From Pseudevernia furfuracea (Eukaryota; Ascomycota; Lecanoromycetes; Lecanorales; Parmeliaceae), in the NCBI GenBank assembly GCA_022315425.1, contig JAIUPT010000033.1:1178001-1242000 (forward strand): a stretch of DNA of 64,000 nt. The letters run 5' to 3'. Position numbers and translations under genes: made by a program. Positions 42,948-54,480 of the stretch are shown here, piece by piece. The first letter of the stretch is position 1. Each line of letters begins with the position of its first letter. The notes under the pieces are model-generated. The model was not told the origin of the DNA. It worked only from the letters and a program-made list of their open reading frames with translations, and made no database searches.

Positions 42948-44442
42948 ATGCCAGACCACCACAACGTCCACGAGTCCAAAGACCAGGATTTCAGCAACCA
43001 AAACATTGAGAATGAAGCAGCGAAAGACATAAGCTACTACACTCCCGCACAACAGCCACCAGCTGGCACGGCCTCGGATCCCCAGCCTGATGGCTCCCAT
43101 CCTCCAAAGCTCTTTCAACCCTTGAAGTTGCGAGGCGTAACTCTGCAAAATCGCATCATGCTTTCCCCATTATGCCAATACTCCGCAGAAAACGGCCATC
43201 ACACGGCCTGGCATCTCACCCACTTGGGCGGCATCATCCAACGAGGCCCGGGGCTGACGATGGTCGAAGCCACATCGGTAACAGCAAAAGGCCGGATCAC
43301 ACCCGAAGACTCCGGCCTATGGCTAGACTCGCAGATGGAACCCTTGAAGAAAACCGTTGAGTTCGCACACAGCCAAGGTCAGAAGATTGGGATCCAATTA
43401 GGTCACGCAGGAAGAAAAGCATCGACAGTGGCACCTTGGCTGAGCTCGGGAGCCGTTGCTACCAAAGAGGTTAATGGCTGGCCCGACGATACATATGCAC
43501 CCAGTGCCATTCCCTACAGCGAGAAGCTGCCGTTCCCAAAAGAGATGACAATAGATGATATTGAGAACGTGAAGAAGGCTTTTGTGGCCTCGGTCAAGCG
43601 GGCTGTCGCCTGCGGGTTTGACGTGATTGAGATCCACAACGCACAGTAAGCCTTCCCAATCAGAGACGAAACCCACTCACCGATAGCTCTTGACTTACCA
43701 CTTCGCCAGCGGCTGTACGTATTTTCGAAGTCCCTATTCCATTTCCTCTTCTGGACAAAGTCAGGAGTCTTGAGACATGTGTTGGGAGTGTGTACTCTCG
43801 AAACATGCTGCAAGGCTCACAAAACCTTTCCCAAATAATCAATACTGACAGCGAAATCGTAACCAAGACCTCCTGCATTCCTTCGTCTCCCCCGCCAGCA
43901 ACAAACGCACAGACTCGTACGGCGGCAGCTTCGAAAACCGCACCCGCCTCACACGCGAACTGGTCGACCTCACACGCGCCAACATCCCCAGCGACATGCC
44001 CTTGTTCTTGCGAATCTCGGCCACCGACTGGCTCGAGGAGGAGAAAGACATGGAAAGCTGGAAGGTCGAAGACACGGTCAGACTCGCCGAAATGTTGGCA
44101 GACATGGGGGTCGATCTCCTGGACGTGAGTAGCGGGGGGAACCACCCGAAACAAAAAGTCAAGACCGGCCCGGGCTATCAAGCCCCTTTCGCCAAAGCGG
44201 TCAAGGAGAAATTAGGCGACAGGATGGCGGTTGGCACTGTCGGGACCATTACTAGCGGAACCCAGGCACAGAAATTGCTCGAGGAGGGACTCGATCTGGC
44301 TATCGTCGGTCGGATGTTCCAGAAGAACCCAGGACTGGTGTGGACTTTTGCAGAAGAGCTTGGGGTTCAAGTAAACGTGGCCAACCAGATTCGGTGGGGG
44401 TTTGGTGGAAGGCCGGGTGCGCCGAAGAAAAACAAAATGTAG
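42948..44442 (+). CDS. Old Yellow Enzyme family NADPH dehydrogenase (YqjM-like)
   Basis: Exons 42948-43645, 43710-43714 (5 nt) and 43868-44442 give 1278 nt, 425 aa. FMN-barrel motifs: KLFQPLKLRGVTLQNRIMLS, PLCQYSAENGHHTAWHLTHL, GLTMVEATSVTAKGRITPED, IGIQLGHAGRKAS, then FDVIEIHNA|HGY|LLHSFVSPASNKR, TDSYGGSFENRTRL and a C-terminal phosphate-binding part VGTVGTITSGTQAQKLLEEG...DLAIVGRMFQKNPGLVW. The Cys in PLCQYS and HHTAWHLTH place it with the YqjM/thermophilic-like class. It should reduce activated C=C bonds of enones with NADPH, in the cytosol. The middle exon is forced: without its bases the frame fails and the invariant HGY is lost. Convergent with the P450 gene. Confidence 0.93.
43710..43714 (+). 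other. 5-nt micro-exon (CGGCT)
   Basis: Between intron 43646-43709 (GTAAGC...GCCAG) and intron 43715-43867 (GTACGT...ACCAAG). It completes CA|C GGC T|AC, the codons of His-Gly-Tyr in the conserved OYE motif HGYLLHSF. Confidence 0.88.
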
Positions 44443-44743
44443 TTGCTAGTGACGACCGCCATGACGTGTATAGATACTTATGAATATAGAGTAGAAGCAT
44501 GACAAAGTCAACAACCTGAAACAAGGCTCCTCCTCAGAGCTTGAAAACTGTGTATGTACAGTTGATTCATGTGCTTTCACATTATATGCACGATAGCTTA
44601 CATACGAGTACTAGACAAGACCAGACAAAATCAAGTCATCAGAGGAACCCCTGGTCAGTTCATCACAACGCCCTTCAGTACTCGTACCCAGTGATTCCAT
44701 TTCAAACACCACAAAGGCTTCAGCTTTGCGAAATGCAAATAGC
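44443..44743. terminator. Convergent 3' region of OYE and P450 genes
   Basis: About 300 nt shared 3' flank. No gene; transcripts of both genes probably end here. Confidence 0.4.
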
Positions 44744-46645
44744 TCACCACCCTTCAAGCGGCTTGATCCTCACATTTAAACCATGCCTAGGTTTTGCGGT
44801 TATACCCCCACTTATGTCGAGTTTGAACTCCTTATCTGCGTTCTTAATCTCAAATCGCCCCACCACAGCAGCAACAAGACATGCAAACTCCGCTTTGGCA
44901 AAAGCTTGTCCGATGCAGCTCCTAGGTCCATGTAAGAACGTCATGAACGCATAATTGCTCTCCGCGCCGCCTGAGTTGGCTTTGCCGGGACCCATCCATC
45001 GGTCTGGGTTGAATTCGTCGGCGTCGGGTCCCCAAAGTGAAGTCGCGGTATTGATGGCCCATGGTGATAGCACGATCTTAGTTCCTTTGGGGACGTAATG
45101 GCCAAGGATACTGGTGTCGCGACCGGCTTCACGAAGGGTAATCGGCACAGGGGGGTAGACTCTCAAGACCTCGTTGCAGACGGCGTGGAGATAGTGGCAT
45201 TGGTCTAGGGCAGCAGCAGTGACGGCCTCTTTGTCGTCGATAGATGACAGATTGGCTCGGATCTCCTCACGGAGACGTGTTTGGACTCCAGGGTGTAGAC
45301 ACAGGAGGTAGAATGCCCAAGTCATCGCGGAGGCTGTTGTTTCATGTCCGGCGGCGAGAAAAGTCATCATTTGATTGGTCAGGTCTTCCTCGGTAAATCC
45401 ACCAGATTCGAGAGCTACGGAAAGGATATCGGCGTCGACTCGCTTCTCTTTTTGGTCAAGCTTTTCTTTCTTTTTGCGTATAAGCTCACGGCAGACTTCC
45501 TTGATTGTGTTTGACGATTCTACTATTTTGTTGTTATGTGCCACCGGCAGAGCACGCATAAACCACTGAGGTAAGAACAAACCCACGAGAGCCATTACCC
45601 GCTGTTGGCGGGACGGTGAGAAAACGTTGCGGTATGTAACGTTTATTTTTGTGTCGGGGTTGTCGATCGCATCAAAATCATGGCCCATCTTCAAGATCTC
45701 TGGGTCAGCATTCCTTTTTTAGGTAGAATTTTAGACATCAAACTTATCAAAGAAGTGTAATCAAAGAAGTATGAACACTCTCAAGCCATATCTTGCAACT
45801 CAAAGGGCGCTAAGCGTTGGGGGCAAACACTCCGAGATGTAGACTCACTCCAGCAACACCAATGATATCGAGGGTCGCACGACTCAACCAGCCTGCACTT
45901 TGAATGATTGCGGCGTCGTCGATGCTTTTGACTGATTCTTTACCCTCTCTTTGTGCCACTGACATCAACCCGTTGACTAGCTTTGTGGACTTCTCCCAAA
46001 AGACTGGGTATAAATCCTTGACGTGACGGAAGGCAAAAGCTGGCATGAGATTTTTGCGTTGTCTCTGTGTTAGTGTATTAGCCCTGTTAGCTGAGCAATG
46101 CGATAGGCCATACCTTGTGCTCGTCGCCTTCAGCTAAGAGAATCCCAATGCCCAATATTCTGCCAAAACCATTTCTGAACTGTTGCGGTTTGAGAAAGTC
46201 GTAACTCTTGGTCACCAGGACTTCACTCAATGCTTGAGGGTTTGTGACGAGCAGCCTTCCTTGATTGACTATAGTCGTGTAATAGATTAATCCTTCGTTG
46301 GGGATATTGTTAATCCAATCTCTATGTGGCTCGCCACTTGGCTCTGCTGATATCCTCTTGAGTTGCCCATTGAAGAACGAGCCACCCTACAATGATTTCT
46401 TAGCTAGGGACATCATAGTGGTGTGAACCGGGACCCACTTTAGGCTGAGGCAAATGCCTGATTGGACTGAACAATTTCGGGTAGAGGATAGCTTGCCACA
46501 ACACACCGAGCAGGATTTGTACTGCCTCTAGAACCACGAAGGTCTTGACATAAGAAGCGGAGATGGAGTATTGAGGGGCATTGTGTACGAGGACGAATGA
46601 AGCTGCGACTGAGCTCAGGGCAATTGGCACCCAAGGCAAATCCAT
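44744..46645 (-). CDS. Cytochrome P450 monooxygenase
   Basis: Exons (minus) 46645-46439, 46386-46114, 46064-45849 and 45688-44744 sum to 1641 nt, 546 aa. The N-terminus has two hydrophobic segments (about 5-25 and 33-55), an ER membrane anchor. P450 motifs: I-helix LAAGHETTASAMTWAFYLLC, ExxR in NEVLRVYPPVPITLREAGRD, FNPDRW, and the heme loop FLHGPRSCIGQAFAKAEF with the axial Cys. Joins read LPQPK|GGSFFNG, DEHK|RQRKNLMPAF and IIGVAG|MGHDFDA. The family layout resembles the CYP3/CYP5-like fungal clans; the CYP family and substrate cannot be named. Placed tail to tail with an OYE, so a shared pathway is possible but not shown. Confidence 0.9.
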
Positions 46646-48201
46646 TGCGCAGAGTTTGTAAAATCGAGAGTCAACCGGAATCAGGCTTCGTGATCCAGGT
46701 TCAAATCAAGTATGCAAGCTGTAAGTAAAGGTGTTGTTGGTTGAAATGTGCAAGACAAATGATAAGGTACGAGGCAATCAGGATGCGATGTAACTAACTA
46801 CCTTAAGGTAGTATACCTAGGAAGGTGCGAGCTCTAATACCAGATCAAGCAAGAACCCGCAACTCAGACGTGCCAAAAAGAAGTCGTCTAGCAAGTTATA
46901 TATCTGATACAGAGTCAGGATGGCTACGTTTATTTCAGAGTGCAAAAGCAGCGCAGAATGTGGGAAGCAGAGACTTATTAATGTACCTAACCTCGTATTC
47001 GTAACTTTGTTGTTGCCTTTCAGGTCACGCCAAACAGGACGGAAAGTCGGCGAGTCTTAATACCCGACGTTAACGGCCAACAACTTAAATCCCCGTTCCC
47101 GTTCCCTCTCGCACTTCGTAACTCGTAAGCCACAGCATGCTCCCATGCTCCTAAGCCCTTAGCCATCCATTTTGCCCAAGTTGATATGGCTGAGCAAATT
47201 TTGCTGCTTGAGATGGTTTATAGGAGCTCCAAGGGGCTAACGCTTTACATCATATGTACACCGGAGAAACAGGAGACCGGAGATCAAGCGTATTCTTGAG
47301 GTACATGCTGAACCTGCGAGCCTGCATCTACCTAGCATACGATGGACCATTCCAACTTGGCAGATGACTGGGCAGCGTACCCAAGCGACTTTCTTGGTGA
47401 CAACAAACAAAGGTAGCAAAGCACTCCGTCAGCCATTTCATACTACAACCAGAAGGAAAACGGGTAGCAAGTCGGCGTTGCCAAGAGGGTGTAGAAGGTG
47501 TAGGCGCGGATACACGAGTAGCTACTTTAAGCGACTAAGAAGGCAAGAGAAGCCAAACGCCTCGGTTTCGGATTGGGCGTACTCTACAGGAGCAGGGTAC
47601 GAGTAAGAGTGCGTGTGAAACTAGCAGTCGAGCCAGTCAGGTATATATACTTGGTGAATCATTGGATTCGGTGCGCCTGCCCAGTGTCCACTAAAAGCGG
47701 CAGGCTTGGGAGTGCTCTCGTTGGAGAGTGGAGACTGATAACTGAGAGCGCAGACTTTAATTATGCTAGCCAAGTTTCAGCTAGTCTGATGGGCTCACTA
47801 CTATTGGGCTGATATGCACAACATTTCAACTGGATTTTACTAAGATTCTCGCTGTCGCCTCGGGATACCTTTCTATAGTGCCTCTTTCTCCCTTACCGTA
47901 TTATTCTCCAGACTCCAACAAGGTTCAGCGATTAAGACCAAGCGGTAGAGATACGTAAAACCATGGTATTGGAGTCGACGTCCCACCATGAGGCCTATTC
48001 CTGAGGAAATACACTGACGCTCTTACGCGTTTATACCGCAGTGCCGTATGAGATTTAAATGCCCCAAGTACAGTGATGTGACCAGAGCATGCTTCCGTTG
48101 AGATTTTTTATAACCATCTCCGTCCTTAACTGTGTATTTTTTCGCATCACTCTATAATATGTCTTTTGTTGGTTGATCGAATTCGCGAGAAAACTCGAGG
48201 C
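46646..48201. other. Gene-poor intergenic region
   Basis: P450 promoter side with a TACCTTAAGGTA-type palindrome at 46798-46811. The rest has short random frames and no recognisable gene or repeat. Confidence 0.5.
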
Positions 48202-49844
48202 ATATGTCGCATATTCCTATCCATTTATTTACTATTGATCTTTGGACGACAAGTTTGTGCTACCCCTGTTCCTGAAGGTGACTTAGAGTCAGTCGCTGAT
48301 GACGAGCCAGTTGCAAACACTGCGCTCTCAAGAAAGTTCCTAGATAGTCGTTGCACGCCTGAACAGCAGGCCATTATCGGGAATGCATGGTACGAAGCAA
48401 GTATGCTTGACGAAGCCTCAAAGCAATATGTACCGAACGGCGCATTCTCCACCGCGTATATTAACCACTTTGGATCAAACGTTGCAGACACTGGTAGCTA
48501 GTTGCCCTATGATCAAAATTATGGGAAACTTATTGGAGACAACCTGAATAGGCGGCATGCTCTCGAGACCGATAACGCTGCTTCAGACGCTTACTCCTAC
48601 TATCACTGCTACGATTAGAGGAACAACTGTCCTCCGGGTAGAGTGGGCTATTCAAATTATAAAAAAGGATTGTGGTGGTATAAACACTACATAACCTGGT
48701 GCCCACTGTTCTTCAAGACACCCACGATCGGACAGGTTATCATCGAGGTCAGCAATCTGCCGGACTCCGCGAAGGGGAAGAACATTTTGGAACCCTTCTA
48801 CTCTACCAGCGCTGCATCAATGGTGAGCAACTCCTCTGGGGTACCGGAAAATTTCATCCTCTGTAATTTGATTGCAGTGGTGCTTACTGGTGCCGGGGGT
48901 TTCCTCCTTGGCCTGATTCAATTTTAGAATCCTCTTCGTACGAACCAGTCCAATTGACGACTATAGGTGACTACGACGGAACGACTGCTAATCTAACACC
49001 TCCAGTATCACGAATCCTGGCACATGCGTCACACCATTTCCAATCCAATGATCGAGGATTATAATCCAGGCTATTGGCCCCGGGGGTCTTGGGCTCTGGC
49101 TGTAACAAAAGGCGCGTATTGGACATAGCTCAATGGTTAGTATCCTGGCGATCTGAGTACGTTAGAAGTGAACCATCTATTGACCCCAACCTTCTAGCCG
49201 ACTCCGACATCTGTTCCAACTTGGGTGAGTTATGCGGCCTGCATCCCTTCCTAGGTGGAGCGGAGGCCATTCCTCCTGTGATCTACAACCTTTTTGCTTT
49301 GCGGGAAGAGCAATTCCTAATTCCAAATCCATACGGGCGAGCAAATACCGACGGCTGTTCCCTGTAAGCCATATACTTATGGGGTCTCTTCAAATTGAAC
49401 ACCGCTCCCCTTCCTAGAAATGTTTACGAGAGCAAAACTGGCTTCACATCGTCGTGGTCAGGAACCACCTTTACCTACGACGATTGCAACGCAACTACGG
49501 AGTCTTTCCCGGACGGCTTCGTCGACCCAAGTGATCCGAATGATGCGAACCCTGCACCTGATTCGGACCTTTGGATCGCATTCGAAGGGAAAGCACCAGT
49601 ACTGGTTCTCACGGATACGTGCGCTATCCATGTCGATGATTACCAAGACTGTGAAGAAATGAAGGCCGACTTGTTTGCCTCGGTGACCATGAAGGATGGT
49701 GACGGCAACGTTCTTGGCGAAACGACGGTGAACGCTACTTATCCGTTGGGAACGCCGATCATTGTCGGAGATATATATGCTTTTATATCCAATGAGCTTG
49801 CGTCTACCCCGTTGATGATCACTGGTACGTACGTTTCGGATTGA
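48202..49844 (+). pseudogene. Disabled secreted zinc metalloprotease (HExxH/NADS type)
   Basis: A coding-looking frame begins with a signal-peptide-like CRIFLSIYLLLIFGRQVCA, continues CTPEQQAIIGNAWYEASMLD, and later has HESWH (49009-49023, an HExxH zinc motif), GSWALAVTKGAYWT and, across a 62-nt intron (49136-49197), LN|ADSD, like the NADSY block of fungal secreted metalloproteases. Defects: the expected start codon position reads ATA (48202); TAG stops lie in frame at 48499, 48616 and 49126. All four can be explained by C-to-T or G-to-A changes in CpA/TpG context, as left by repeat-induced point mutation. The frame from 49200 to 49844, including DDYQDCEEMKADLFASVTMK, is still open. Introns 48823-49005 and about 49364-49418 are tentative. 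Substrate unknown. Confidence 0.65.
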
Positions 49845-51459
49845 AAACTTCCTGTTTGGTAGCAATTTGGGGTCCCATGCCATCTTTCGGGAGCCAAAAG
49901 CTCTATAAGCCTCCAGAATTGTCTAATTACTTAGGTGGAACGCCATTTTTCGGCAGCGAAAGGATCTTTCTGCTCTCAAAACTTGGCTTGCATCTCAGCT
50001 TTTGAACTAAAGAGAGCGGCGCTGACTCCGAGCATGCGGGCGGGCATATCCAGTTTACTTTCGGGTCATTGTCGTGGACGAGTAGGACGACGACAGGAGC
50101 TGCCACTTGCAGCAACGGAGGGTGGGTGGGCCCCTAAGGATGGTCCAATTTGTGGTCAACGGGAGGGGAACCAGAATGCGGTATGTCGCTGTGCTACATC
50201 TGCTCGTCGTTCCGCTTTGCAGGGGCTGACGAGATGCCCCAACAGAAAAGTCAGATCGACTGCCGAGTCCCGTGTTCGGCCTTCTCGTGAGTTACAGCAA
50301 AGTGCTCATGATTACAGTGTTCGGAAGAAGCTGCAAGTTCGGCGCAACTGCATTTTTCAGGACGTTTCTCCGAGTAAAGTGAAGTAAACTTTCATCGGTA
50401 AGATCGTAGATAGTGACGATCTTGACCAAAGCACAAGGAAGGAAGGCTTCATGAACTTCATTAAAGGACTCGAAGGAAAGAGAATCTAGCAAAAGTCCTA
50501 CATAGAGGGAGGGAGAGACTAGGCATGCATCAAGGCGAGCTTGTAGCAAAGCGGTTCCGGCGCTTCAGAAAAGAGTAACCATGAATAATGAAGTTCTTCA
50601 AAATCACCGTCATCTCACGGAAGGGGACTTTTTTTTGCATATGTTCAACATTCTATAATTCAGCGTCTTATAATAGATAAGAGCCGATTCCTTCTGTTTA
50701 ATCGGGGATTTCTTTTGGGAATGAAAAAAACTTTGTGGTTTACTTGGGCGCGCGCTGTCAGCAAAGAAGTGAACGAATTTCCCGAGTACAGTAACTAAGC
50801 GTCATCTCGTCGGGTCAGAGAAATTCGTTTTTTTTATACGTTCAATGTTCTCTGTTCCGCATATGTTGATAGGGAGAGCCGACCTTTTCTAAGTGACATC
50901 TATAAAATATGCACGAAAGGAACGAACGTAAATTTCCCCACGCCACTTTTTCTGGGAATCATCTATCTTAATGTGTATGCGTTTTGATATAATACAACAT
51001 TTTATATTGAGATTCAGAAACCTAGGGATTGACATTTCGATGTAGTGAGTGAAAGATATAACAAGGCATGCGTGACCTGGATCTTATTCTCCGTTCCATC
51101 CTCAAACATGTTTTGGATGTGAATATATATGATGTGCACAAGATATGGGACCCCGACTTTAAGTCAAGTCACGCATTAACAGACTTGGACTTAAAAATGG
51201 GCGCAAGCTGAACCCATCGACCAGCGTCGCCCCGCTATCCATGCTTGACGCTACAAGCTGAGCGCCTCCCCATTAGATGACCGTTCCATGACCGACAGCG
51301 AGTCTGCATTCGTAACGCTCATCCACCATCTGAAAATGCGAGGATTCGAACAACAAATTCCCATACTTTGAAAGCCAACGCCATTGCCTTTTGGATTTGG
51401 AGCGGCATTCGTGTCACGCCTAGGTATGTATTAACCGCTGGTCACCATGCGCTGAACCC
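49845..51459. other. AT-rich gene-poor region with an imperfect duplication
   Basis: No supported gene. Two similar blocks near 50607-50710 and 50800-50890 share, in the same order, CGTCATCTC, an 8-T run, a TTCAAxxTTCT element and GAGCCGA. The 49935-50387 frame looks random. Confidence 0.45.
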
Positions 51460-52564
51460 TCATAGATACAGAGCACATGCGAAGACGCCAACGGCAATTG
51501 GCACCAAGACGCCTAGTCCCGCCCAACTGCTTTGGGTGCTTGCCAAACTTGTAGCACCTGTAGGCTGGGGCGGACTTTGAGTTGTACTCGTACTCTGGGC
51601 CGCATTCTGGCTCGTTGCTGCGGCTCTATTGGTTGTCGTCGTCGCTGCAGCTGCATTAGCCGTCGTCGTCGCTGCAGCTCCATTAGCCGTCGTCGCTGCG
51701 GCTCCATTAGCCGTCGTCGTCGCTGCGGCTCCATTAGCCGTCGTCGTCGCTGCAGCTCCATTAGCCGTCGTCGTCGCTGCGGCTCCATTGGCCGTCGTCG
51801 TCGCTGCAGCTGCATTAGCCGTCGTCGTTGTCGCTGCGGCTCCATTGCTCGTCGTTGTCGCTGCAGCTGCAGCAGGGCAGGACCTGAGAGCAGTAGGCTG
51901 CGGGCAGTCTTTGAAGAAGCATCCAATATCGCTGGTAACGTCATCCCATGCACCAGTAAGCACATTGGTGAAGTCAGCCCATCCACTCGTAATGTCGGAC
52001 AAGACGACCCCAGGGATTTTCTCGATGTCTTGAATGATACTGCCGTCTTCGATGTCATCGAAAACGTTGGCAGCATCGGACGCCGCGGCCTCTGCAGCAT
52101 CTAGGATCTCGTTTGGGAGAGAAAATGCAATGTTAATGATGCCTCGGAACTCTTGGACCGCTTCCTGAGGGAGATCCTGGATGATAGATGGCACTTGGCC
52201 CGCTTTGAGTTGCTCGACAAATTCCATTGCTTCGTCGGCATCGGTTTCGAGGCTTTGAATTATGTCACAGGGAATATCGCTAACATATCGGAGTGTGTTG
52301 CCTTTCTTCGAACGAAGTAGGCCTTGAACTATGTTACTATGCCATAAATTCAGTAATGTCCGTCTCAAACACCCCTGGGTTGAGCCTGCTTTAGACTCAC
52401 ATATAGCCGTCGCCATCAGCCCTGACACCAAGCGCGTTGGAAGCCTCGGGTAACGCACTGTTCGAGAACCTCTTATTTTGTCTAGAAAACAATTTTGCCG
52501 CAAGCACGGCATCTTGTTTGAAGATCAGCGCAAGAAAGAGTGCTGATCTGATCCAATTGATCAT
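51460..52564 (-). CDS. GPI-anchored surface protein with Ala/Thr tandem repeats
   Basis: Exons (minus) 52564-52401 and 52336-51460 (64-nt intron GTGAGT...GCATAG) give 346 aa. A signal peptide (MINWIRSALFLALIFKQDAV) is followed by a helical ectodomain (about 25-205) with YINIVQGLLRSKKGNTLRYV, DEAMEFVEQLKAGQVPSIIQ and Cys at IPCDII, IGCFFKDCPQ and LRSCPA. Then about ten short repeats of the AAATTTANG type, and a C-terminus (TSLASTQSSWAGLGVLVPIA followed by VGVFACALYL) that looks like a GPI-attachment signal. Such proteins sit in membrane or wall; the O-glycosylated Thr repeats would act as a stalk. Repeat-number change would alter stalk length. Exact function unknown. Confidence 0.82.
51613..51873. 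repeat. 27-nt coding minisatellite, about 9-10 units
   Basis: Units close to TTAGCCGTCGTCGTCGCTGC plus AGCTCCA, some with one GTC codon lost or gained. On the minus strand they code AAATTTANG-type repeats of the GPI protein. The units keep frame throughout. Confidence 0.9.
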
Positions 52565-54480
52565 GGTGAGACGTCTTGCTTTACTGACTTATCAGAGAAT
52601 GCCAGGTGTAATTGTAAGAGGAAGTATAGATTCTCACGGTAACGGCGTCCTTATCAACCAGAGATCGGGAATGAGAAGTGCTGAGGCCATGATCGATGAC
52701 CCAATGAGCCAGAGAGAGGCTACTAGTAGAAGAAAGCATGAACAGCACACATAGCGTTATGCAGTCTCTAAGCCGCTCATACTCGCACGGCCGAAACTCC
52801 TATACTCTTGACACGGTGATACCACCAATGGATACCGGTCATGATGTGCTCAGTAAATAATTCAATTGGTGGATATATCCGCGTCAGGCTGCCAAGAGAA
52901 TAATTTTTTAATGAGTAGAACAGCATAAGACCAGGCAACGATGCTTCTATAGATGACATTGCAGAGCGCCCGCTGATCTATGATTGGTGAAAGTGCAAGA
53001 TAGACATGGGATGGAGGGTCGCATCGTGATATTAATCACTGGTCCTCATGAGCTGATCTGCACCGACGCAAGAGGCAGAGGAAAAAAATTGTTAGCGACG
53101 ACTCTACCGTAACGGTTCGCGTAGATTAAAACGATGCACGTTATCACTGGATCCATGTAAGCAAGGCGTTTTCGAGGCAAAATGGCTTACAGCGCTAAGC
53201 GCAGAGGGCGTTGTTGGGTTGGTTTAGTAGTTGTAATAGGTTCGATTCCTATTGGCGCTGGTACAATGGTGTTGCGGTGCTTTCCTTTTTCTGAGGGTGG
53301 TCTGACCACATTCGGGCGTAAGGCAGAAATTCGAGTAAACAAATTGAGAGAGATACTGCGGTGGTGCATCATGCGGGCCTTGGGTCTGCTTCAAGTCTCG
53401 ACCTCTACTTTCAAAGCGAAAGACATTCCTCTGTACTGTTTAGACCGGCAACATAGCAGGCAGGCTGAAAGACCCACAGCAATGCGATAGACATGGCCCA
53501 GCCAACGCCTGAAAAACATGACGCCGGACAAGTTGTACTGTTGTCGTGTGTATTTGGATCACTGTCTAACAATCTTTCGAAGTTCGATAGAGAGTAGAAG
53601 CCTAGTACAGAGCTGTGACTGGCGTGAAACGATGGCAATGGACTTTCAAGACTTATCTTCGAGGCTTCGAAACGATACATGTATTAAGTAATCCGACTGT
53701 AACGAGGGCCCGAAAGTCTGGGAAGTCTACTTTAATAATAGACCGTTGTAAGTCCGGAACACTCGGCTCGGAGCGATTAACCTAAATTGCCCCACTTCGT
53801 AACTTTACAGTATTCAGTATTAGGTAGTCTATTAGTATTCAGTCAAACCCCGAATAGAATACTCAGGACTAGCACCAGTAGGGATGTGAGATTACATAGG
53901 TACTTGTAAAGCAGATGCTGAACAGTAATAATTGTACCTAAGGCCTCTCGGGGCGGACAGCGTGTATCAGTATCAACAAGCGAGCCTCAGGTCTGGAGAC
54001 GAGTAACCGATTACTTTAGCGAGTAGGTTACCGTCCGGCCACGAAGTCACATGATCACATCCCTACCTTACTGAGGACGGATTGAATATTTTATAAGGAA
54101 CAGCCGGAGATCACGAAAGCTTCCAATATTGTCGGTAAAGAAGGTGATTCTTGCTCTAAGAGTTGCAGAATTATTGAATAAGCGCTAAAAAATTCATCGT
54201 AAAGAACCTGCGAGCCTGGAATATCTCATCAACGATTCGCTTAAGTACTCTAGTGTCCGGATATTAAGTAAGAACCCTTTTCCCCCACCAACTTTCCGCA
54301 CACTGATACGTACAACCCCCTCCTCCGCTAAAACAGTCAACAAGCTCAGCAAAAAAAAAAAAAAAACGCTTCCCAAAACCCTTGCATCCGAACCACAATC
54401 TTCAACGGCAACCTCACCCGCAAAGCAGCCTGACCGCCCCGTCCCGTCTCCGCGTTGGGGAATACCACCCACAATACATA
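52565..54480. other. Gene-poor intergenic region
   Basis: Promoter of the GPI-protein gene, a tRNA-like sequence at 53193-53262 (listed separately), AT-rich DNA, and a 16-nt poly-A tract at 54351-54366 ahead of the small basic protein gene. No other gene seen. Confidence 0.5.
53193..53262 (+). pseudogene. tRNA-like remnant
   Basis: AGCGCTA at 53193 pairs with TGGCGCT near 53255-53261 (seven pairs, one G-T). Immediately before it is a perfect T-arm, ATAGG-TTCGATT-CCTAT, and a GCGC/GCGT D-stem is possible. No anticodon stem can be drawn between them and no anticodon is assignable, so this looks like a decayed tRNA, nuclear or of mitochondrial origin. Confidence 0.35.

Noticed and set aside
26846..46645. 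A secondary-metabolite cluster including the multicopper oxidase, OYE and P450
   Set aside because: The genes are separated by unrelated housekeeping genes and no polyketide, peptide, terpene or other backbone enzyme is present.
49935..50387. 150-codon plus frame downstream of the metalloprotease relic
   Set aside because: Considered as a chitin-binding protein because of Cys/Gly content, but Cys spacing fits no such family and the frame looks random.
51532..52104. Plus-strand frames rich in Arg/Ser or Val/Ala over the GPI-protein gene
   Set aside because: They are mirror readings of the minus-strand minisatellite; only the minus frame has signal peptide, intron and GPI signal.
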